Shown: one piece after another, positions 59,388 to 64,000 of the stretch | How positions within the stretch are numbered: position 1 is the first letter of the stretch | Layout: each line of letters begins with the position of its first letter | Assembly (NCBI GenBank): GCA_035560235.1 | Contig: DATMAG010000061.1 | Coordinates: 84,482 to 148,481, forward strand | Direction: 5' to 3' | Origin: DASRDU01 sp035560235 | GTDB lineage: Bacteria > Acidobacteriota > Blastocatellia > RBC074 | Length of the DNA stretch: 64,000 nt | Position numbers and translations under genes: made by a program | The notes under the pieces: model-generated | The model's input: only the letters and a program-made list of their open reading frames with translations | The model's database searches: none | Told to the model about the DNA's origin: nothing

Positions 59388-60584
59388 TCACCTGACCACT
59401 TCAGAAAGTTTCCCGGCCTGAACTCTGTACTCGCGCGGATTCTCGGCCACGATTCCGGCAGCGAAGAGACGGGCAACGCGGTCTGCGCCATCTGCCGGGC
59501 CTGCGCCCTGCTGCACCAGGCGCGGCCACATCCTCCAGAAATCCCTGCGTTCAGTGCCTGACGGATCGAGCCGGTTGAGTTGTAGTTTCACGGCTCCGGC
59601 CTCGTCGAGCGAGCGGCCATAACAGGCAATCGCGTACATAAAATCCTCGCGGCCAAAGGTGCCGAGCAGGCGTTTCAGATATCCGGCTCCGACTTCAGCA
59701 GCAAGTTTCGGAGTGAGCATCGGCGGCAGCGCAGTCGCACCGGCAGCGATTGCGCGCGGGACTTTCCAGTAACCGATGAATGGCGCATTGCCCGCCGGAT
59801 TCTCGGCAAAGCGGCTTTCACTGAGCGCGACCGTGAAGCCGAGCATCGGTTTGTTGCCGTCGCCGCCGACGCTGATAAAGGCATCGGCCATCTCCAGACA
59901 GACCACTTTGTCAGGCAGCCTGTAATTCAGATACTGCGGAATCAGTTCACGAATGCGACTGAGGAAGGCCGGATCAAAGACATAGCCGCTCGTGCCGGAA
60001 AAGATCGCCGCCAGTTCCCTGGCCTGCGGGCCGGTCTGATCATCGCCCGGCACGATCACTGTCGGCGTGACCGGGGGCGGTTCAACGACCACCTGAGTCG
60101 GAGTCGGAGTGGCCGAACCGGTGCCGGGCAGATAACCGCCACTCACTGCGGCAATGAACAGCCCGACAATCGCCAGTCCGGCAAAGGCTCCGGCGATCTG
60201 CGCGCCGAGCGCACTTTTCCTTTGCTTCTGACCCGAGCTGTTCTGATCAGGCTCTGCAGGCGAAGGATCATCAGCGGCGGTTCCGGCTTCTGTGCAGATG
60301 AATGCGATTGAACCTGAGCCGCCGAACCTGATGAGGTCGCCGTCGCGCAGGCGTTTTTCCGCGCTGAGCCTGACGCCGTTGAGCCAGGTGCCGTTGGCGC
60401 TGTTCAGATCCTTCAGCCAGAAGCCGTCAGCCCGCTCTTCGATCAGCGCGTGGTAGCGCGAGACTCCGGCTTCAGGCACACAGATCGAATTGTCAGAAGC
60501 GCGTCCGATTGAAGCGCCGCCCGACAACTCAATTTCGTGTTCACCTTCACCGGGTAAACTGACAATCACTCTGGCACTCGACAT
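59388..60584 (-). CDS. FHA-transglycosylase-like protein (paralogue 2, partly degenerate)
   Basis: This 398-residue protein has an FHA domain (ASIGRASDNSICVPEAGVSR, YHALIEE, LNSANGTWLNGVRLS; about 20-90). A transmembrane helix (AGAFAGLAIVGLFIAAVSGG) and a Pro/Thr linker with runs such as TPTPTQVVVEPPPVTPT follow. The periplasmic domain is aligned by eye to paralogue 1. The ESxF motif is kept (ALSESRFAENPAG), but the GxFQ motif reads FIGYWKVP and the AYN motif reads ACYGRS. Activity is therefore doubtful. The C-terminal RLFAAGIVAENPREYRVQA parallels paralogue 1's AAAIVGENPDVFGLKM. It is the first gene of the tight FHA group. Confidence 0.8.
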   Translation of the reverse strand: MSSARVIVSLPGEGEHEIELSGGASIGRASDNSICVPEAGVSRYHALIEERADGFWLKDLNSANGTWLNGVRLSAEKRLRDGDLIRFGGSGSIAFICTEAGTAADDPSPAEPDQNSSGQKQRKSALGAQIAGAFAGLAIVGLFIAAVSGGYLPGTGSATPTPTQVVVEPPPVTPTVIVPGDDQTGPQARELAAIFSGTSGYVFDPAFLSRIRELIPQYLNYRLPDKVVCLEMADAFISVGGDGNKPMLGFTVALSESRFAENPAGNAPFIGYWKVPRAIAAGATALPPMLTPKLAAEVGAGYLKRLLGTFGREDFMYAIACYGRSLDEAGAVKLQLNRLDPSGTERRDFWRMWPRLVQQGAGPADGADRVARLFAAGIVAENPREYRVQAGKLSEVVR

Positions 60585-60626
60585 GACTTCGATTCACTCA
60601 ACAGGATGAAATCGGATAAAAGTACA

Positions 60627-60733
60627 GCAGCCACGAATGAACACGAATCTGCGCAAATGGAAGTAACCCTGCACTCACCGGCTGTCCGGCGCTGAACTGC
60701 TGCTTCGTGCGGATTCGTGTTCATTCGTGGCTG
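60627..60733. repeat. Palindromic element, CACGAATGAACACGAAT family
   Basis: The left arm (60627-60656: CAGCCACGAATGAACACGAA then TCTGCGC) pairs with the right arm (60708-60733: TGCGGATTCGTGTTCATTCG then TGGCTG) over about 24 of 25 positions. The central loop is about 50 bases. It lies in the gap between the periplasmic TPR gene and the first FHA gene. Confidence 0.88.
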
Positions 60734-60768
60734 AAAAATCATTCCCGGGGGATGCAGCCCGTCAATTC

Positions 60769-62328
60769 TCACTGCGACGCTGACGGCAGCCCTCTGCCGT
60801 ATCTGTCAATCAGCCTGCGGATCAGTTCCGCTTCAACCGGCATCTGTCTTTCAGGCAGCACGTACCACGCTGTTTTGCCGTCAGCCGGGCGAATCGCAAT
60901 CATCGCGGTCGCATCGCTGCTCAGGCCCGAAATCATCTGCGGCGTGAGAATCAGCAGCGCCTGGTCGCCCGTTTCAGTCAGTCTGATCTGACCTGACCTG
61001 ATTTCGAGTTCACCGAGACGCGGCGTCTTCCACTTCGCTAACTCAACGGGTTTATTGCCCGGCTTTTTGATCTGATTGAGATCGAAGCGGACTCTGAAAC
61101 TGACCTGTCCGCCGCGTTCGATCGCCTGGCGCATGGCTTCTTCGGCCTGGCTGTAATCGCGCAGGTCAGTGAAGTATATGCGCCCCAGGAGTTCGTAAGC
61201 CTCAGGCAGCGCCGGATCGAGCGCCTTCAGTTTATTCAGTTCCTCAACGGCTTTCGTGATGTTTCTCGAATCGGAATTATCAAGATAGCTGGCTGTGATC
61301 TTCGACATCCGTTCGCGGTATCCGTCGCGACTGATGCCCCGGCGTCTGAAGGTGAATCTGTAGGGCACCTGCGCGACTTTCGGATCAGCCACGCTGTACT
61401 GCACGATCAGCTGATAAGCGCCGGTGCGCGGCGGCACGCCGGAACGTGTAATCAGATAGTCCTGGCTCTGCCCTTCTTTGACAAGTGGCACCTCCTGCCG
61501 CGCCTGCGGATCGTAAAGTCTGACGCTGAAGTAATTCGCCATCTTCGGATCGCCGGGCGCAAACTGCAGCGTCACCCTGTCGGCTCGATTGAGCGCCACC
61601 TGATAATCATCCGCATAGATCCACGCATTGGCGACGGTCGGATTCTGCACGCGCCTCGATGTCTGCCAGTGAATCGTGCCGTCGGTCGGGTCATCAAGAC
61701 CGGGCTGCGGCTTGCGGGCGCGCAGCGCGTAAGCGATGGGCGCAGGCTTCGCCTCTCCGGTGCGGTACTGCACTCTGACCAGATAATCGCCGCTCACCGG
61801 CATTACACCATTGGCCGGACTCGGCACGAACTCGCCGTTCTGATCCTTTTTGAGCGGGATCTGAGTGTCTGCCGTCTGCTGCTCAAAAAGCAGCACCTCG
61901 CAGGACTGCACGTCTGAAGCGAACTGCAGCGAAAACGGCGCATTCGGCGGCGTGCGCAGCGAGTAATCGTTGTAATGAATGAATGACCTCACCGTCGGTG
62001 AAGTTTCGATGATCTGCAGTCCTGAAGTCTGTGCCTCAAGCTGCCCGTCCACGGTCGGATTGAATGGCAGTTCGAGCACGCGCTCAGGCCGGTGAGCCGC
62101 GATCTTCGGAGGGGCAGGTTGTTTCGGCGGCTTCGGCGGTTTCTTTACAGGTACTTTCTTAACCGGCTTTTTCTTTGGCGGAGCCTTCTTTGCCGGAGGG
62201 CAGTAGACATTGGGCGGGCACTGCTGCGCCCCGGCAGCCCGACTGATGCGGATGCTGACGAGGCCGCCGAGCAGCAGCCCGCTCGCGACCACCAGCACGC
62301 CTGAAGCGATTCTCAACCCGGACTTCAT
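60769..62328 (-). CDS. Periplasmic TPR protein with Pro/Lys-rich neck
   Basis: This 519-residue protein has a signal peptide or anchor (IASGVLVVASGLLLGGLVSI). A Pro/Lys neck follows (APPKKKPVKKVPVKKPPKPP, about 48-75), then beta-rich pre-peptidase-like domains (about 90-330, with VSGDYLVRVQYRTGEA and TGAYQLIVQYSV). A short TPR segment comes next (DPALPEAYELLGRIYFTDLR, about 365-410), then a C-terminal beta domain (IRLTETGDQALLILTPQMIS). The Lys/Pro neck could cross or bind peptidoglycan. It lies between the SUMF1-like gene and the FHA genes, so a periplasmic accessory role in the T6SS is plausible but unproven. Confidence 0.72.
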   Translation of the reverse strand: MKSGLRIASGVLVVASGLLLGGLVSIRISRAAGAQQCPPNVYCPPAKKAPPKKKPVKKVPVKKPPKPPKQPAPPKIAAHRPERVLELPFNPTVDGQLEAQTSGLQIIETSPTVRSFIHYNDYSLRTPPNAPFSLQFASDVQSCEVLLFEQQTADTQIPLKKDQNGEFVPSPANGVMPVSGDYLVRVQYRTGEAKPAPIAYALRARKPQPGLDDPTDGTIHWQTSRRVQNPTVANAWIYADDYQVALNRADRVTLQFAPGDPKMANYFSVRLYDPQARQEVPLVKEGQSQDYLITRSGVPPRTGAYQLIVQYSVADPKVAQVPYRFTFRRRGISRDGYRERMSKITASYLDNSDSRNITKAVEELNKLKALDPALPEAYELLGRIYFTDLRDYSQAEEAMRQAIERGGQVSFRVRFDLNQIKKPGNKPVELAKWKTPRLGELEIRSGQIRLTETGDQALLILTPQMISGLSSDATAMIAIRPADGKTAWYVLPERQMPVEAELIRRLIDRYGRGLPSASQ

Positions 62329-62347
62329 CGTTCTCCTTTCCTGCCGC

Positions 62348-63607
62348 TCAGTTCAGAACCAGCCCGCGCTGGCGCAGACTGTTGAGCAGCGCCGGATCCT
62401 TTGCCGGAACGACGCAGCGGAATCCGATCAGCCAGAAGGCCTTGTTGTTCTGATTTCTGGCGCGTGGTTCGACGCCGCGCGCAGTGGTGCGGGCCAGGTC
62501 CAGACTGCCCATGCAGTCAGCGCCGCGCACAACGCGATACCCCTTGCCGAAAAACCTGTCCGCTGCCGTGCTGTTCGGATAAGCCATATAAAATGAACTG
62601 ACCCATTCAGCCGCGTTCCCGGCCATATCCATCAATCCCGCTGCGCTGCGATCACCGGCTGAACTGCCTACCGGCGCGAACTGCGGCTGCGCGCGCGGGC
62701 CAAGCGCGACCGCGCCGGGCGCAGGGCCATCGCCCCAGGGCCACCGGCGTTTCTTCTGCTGCTGTTCATCCCACGCAGCGGCCTTCTCCCATTCGGCCTC
62801 GGTCGGCAGCCGCTTGCCGACTGAGCGGGCGTAGGCGTCGGCCTCTTCGTAACTGATCCCGACGACCGGTGACTGATCCTGACCGGGATAATTCGGATCG
62901 AATCCGATCTTCGGCAGCGGACGCCCGCTGCTCGCGCAGAAGTTTTTGTAGAGCGCATTGGTGACTTCATAAACGTCAATGTAGAAGTCCTCAAGCTGAA
63001 CCTGATGCGGCGGGCCTTCAACCGGCTGCGCGCCTGCATCGCTGCTGCCGAGCGTAAACATGCCGCCTTTGATCAGACGCATCCGGCTGTTGCCGTACTC
63101 AATCTCTTCGGGCATTCCGGGTTTCGCCTGAGCCGTCAGCGGAATCTCCTGGCCGTCGCGCTCGCCGCTGACTTCCTTCACTTCGCCGCCGTCAGCAAAG
63201 CGCACCTTCTGTTTGCCGAGCGTCAGCGCCGGAACCCGCAGCGTGCCGTCAGCCGACGGAATCCCGCGATGCACGCCTTCGACAATCACATCGCTCACGG
63301 GCGCAGCGTTCGCGCTGCTGACGACCAGAGCAAAGCCCTGCGCGCGCGGGCGCAGAAAGAAGAACGAAGTCGCCGCCATAAAGAGCAGCAGCACAAGCCC
63401 GCCAATCGTCCACCAGATCACTTCCGAAGCGCGAAACGGCCCGCGCAGACGCGCTCCGCTGCGTTGCGGCTTCCTGGCCGGCGGCTGCGCGCCAGGAATC
63501 TTCAGTTTCTCAGTCCGGCTCTGCGGTGTTGCTTCCAGCGGAAGCGTCGCATCGCCAGAGGCCGCTCTTTTCCCTGCTCGCTCACTGTCAGAGTATTCGC
63601 CGTTCAT
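62348..63607 (-). CDS. Membrane-anchored SUMF1/FGE-like protein
   Basis: This 419-residue protein has a basic Pro-rich cytoplasmic segment and one transmembrane helix (WWTIGGLVLLLFMAATSFFF, about 65-84). A small beta domain follows (SDVIVEGVHRGIPSADGTLR), then a formylglycine-generating-enzyme-like domain (about 175-410: MRLIKGGMFTLGSSDAGAQP, YEVTNALYKNFC, RLPTEAEWEKAA, MDMAGNAAEWVSSFYM, YRVVRGADCMGS, GFRCVVP). Only one Cys is at the copper-site position, so true sulfatase activation is doubtful. SUMF1-like domains occur in T6SS and kinase-linked proteins as binding modules. The ATG at 63607 was preferred to a TTG at 63613. It is the first gene of the leftward T6SS-side group. Confidence 0.82.
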   Translation of the reverse strand: MNGEYSDSERAGKRAASGDATLPLEATPQSRTEKLKIPGAQPPARKPQRSGARLRGPFRASEVIWWTIGGLVLLLFMAATSFFFLRPRAQGFALVVSSANAAPVSDVIVEGVHRGIPSADGTLRVPALTLGKQKVRFADGGEVKEVSGERDGQEIPLTAQAKPGMPEEIEYGNSRMRLIKGGMFTLGSSDAGAQPVEGPPHQVQLEDFYIDVYEVTNALYKNFCASSGRPLPKIGFDPNYPGQDQSPVVGISYEEADAYARSVGKRLPTEAEWEKAAAWDEQQQKKRRWPWGDGPAPGAVALGPRAQPQFAPVGSSAGDRSAAGLMDMAGNAAEWVSSFYMAYPNSTAADRFFGKGYRVVRGADCMGSLDLARTTARGVEPRARNQNNKAFWLIGFRCVVPAKDPALLNSLRQRGLVLN

Positions 63608-63707
63608 TTTCAATCAATCTCTGAGGCCTGTTCTCAACCGGAAAACGGAAGCGTTTTCGCTCTTCATCTCTTCGGGCAGTCTTTCGATGGCTCTGTAATT
63701 CGCAGCC

Positions 63708-63713
63708 ATTATA
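63708..63713 (-). promoter_or_regulatory. Possible -10 box ahead of the SUMF1-like gene
   Basis: A perfect TATAAT on the minus strand lies about 100 bases upstream of the start. No convincing -35 is seen. Just upstream (minus sense) is an imperfect palindrome with GAAAGCCCG/CGGGCTTTC arms (63716-63772), a possible operator. Confidence 0.35.
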
Positions 63714-63787
63714 CTGAAAAGCCCGGAGTGCGAGTAGGCGCTTGTTATGCCCGCTCATAATCGGGCTTTCGCGCCTTATCACATCAC

Positions 63788-63816
63788 AAAAAAAGCAGGC
63801 ACGATGGCCTGCTTTT
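63788..63816. terminator. Bidirectional rho-independent terminator
   Basis: The stem GCAGGC/GCCTGC is flanked by an A-run (7) on one side and T-run (4) on the other. On the minus strand it reads GCAGGC, short loop, GCCTGC and TTTTTTT. It lies 24 bases beyond the stop of the leftward MFS gene and ends its transcript. Confidence 0.8.
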
Positions 63817-63839
63817 CCTGATGAATTGTTCATTTCACC

Positions 63840-64000
63840 TCAGGCCGGTTTTGCTGCCTGAGTGACACCGGAAACAGACGCGCTTCCGATCTTTCTGGCC
63901 ACGATCAGACAAATGACTGCAAAGACCGCAAGAAGGATAAAGCCCAGGGTGAATGCCCCGGTCGCCTGCCTGACTGCGCCAAGAACGAGCGGCGGGAAGA
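63840..64000 (-). CDS. MFS transporter, C-terminal end only
   Basis: The visible 52 codons read FPPLVLGAVRQATGAFTLGF, then a last transmembrane helix, ILLAVFAVICLIVARKIG, and a short tail ending TQAAKPA. The PP-LG-VRQATG-F-LGF pattern is the end of a major facilitator superfamily transporter, similar to NarK-like nitrate/nitrite or related anion porters. The 5' part lies outside the window, so substrate cannot be judged. Confidence 0.75.
   Translation of the reverse strand, partial: FPPLVLGAVRQATGAFTLGFILLAVFAVICLIVARKIGSASVSGVTQAAKPA

Noticed and set aside
1..64000. tRNA, rRNA or riboswitch genes
   Set aside because: I saw no cloverleaf-like gene with a TTCRANNC arm, no rRNA stretch, and no known riboswitch core upstream of the metabolic genes. 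A covariance-model search would settle this.

Overview
The window is dense (about 49 genes in 64 kb), GC-rich and single-chromosome in character. It has no rRNA, tRNA, CRISPR array or recognisable insertion sequence. The mix of genes points to an Acidobacteriota genome, most likely class Blastocatellia: an ECF sigma factor paired with a giant Ser/Thr kinase-TPR-TolB protein, a secreted TPR-CHAT protease, a MauG-like dihaem protein, an IlvD/Edd sugar-acid dehydratase, and a type VI secretion system (T6SS) rich in FHA proteins. This assignment is inference from gene content, not a database match.

Layout. 1-10.4 kb holds the end of a six-hairpin-glycosidase-like protein, a dihaem peroxidase, an amino-acid permease, an exported methyltransferase, a TPR-CHAT protease, a tiny Lys/Gly-rich peptide gene, and an AvrRpt2-like (C70) cysteine protease. 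11.3-18.7 kb is one rightward operon for the oxidative pentose phosphate pathway: a PAS-LuxR regulator, NAD kinase, rpiB, gnd, zwf, a Uma2-type nuclease and an IlvD/Edd dehydratase. 19.3-27.3 kb carries the ECF sigma factor, a 1713-residue kinase with a duplicated sensor-like module on each side of its membrane segment, a DUF2891 protein and an unknown.

27.4-63.6 kb, all leftward, is a T6SS locus. From upstream to downstream it encodes a SUMF1-like membrane protein and a periplasmic TPR protein, three FHA proteins with transglycosylase-like tails, TssK, TssL, TssM, TagJ, TssA, TssB, TssC and Hcp. It continues with an unknown, a protein-lysine-methyltransferase-like enzyme, TssE, TssF, TssG and ClpV, and ends in a delivery and effector block. 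That block contains a PliG-like lysozyme inhibitor, a GH19-type lysozyme, VgrG, a TPR adaptor, PAAR, Rhs with a short toxin tip, and its immunity protein. TssJ was not found. The last 160 bases hold the end of an MFS transporter.

How it works together (inference). TssA-M, Hcp, VgrG, PAAR and ClpV build and recycle the contractile tube. The FHA-transglycosylase proteins would open peptidoglycan for the membrane complex and tie it to phospho-threonine signalling. The GH19 lysozyme and Rhs tip are the likely payloads, and PliG and the DUF6756-like protein their likely antidotes. The Rhs tip and its immunity gene are AT-richer than everything around them, as expected for a recently exchanged toxin cassette.

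The second theme is a set of at least nine unrelated-sequence palindromic elements. Each arm is made of short tandem oligomers. They sit mostly between genes, but in two places they have become, or nearly become, protein-coding.
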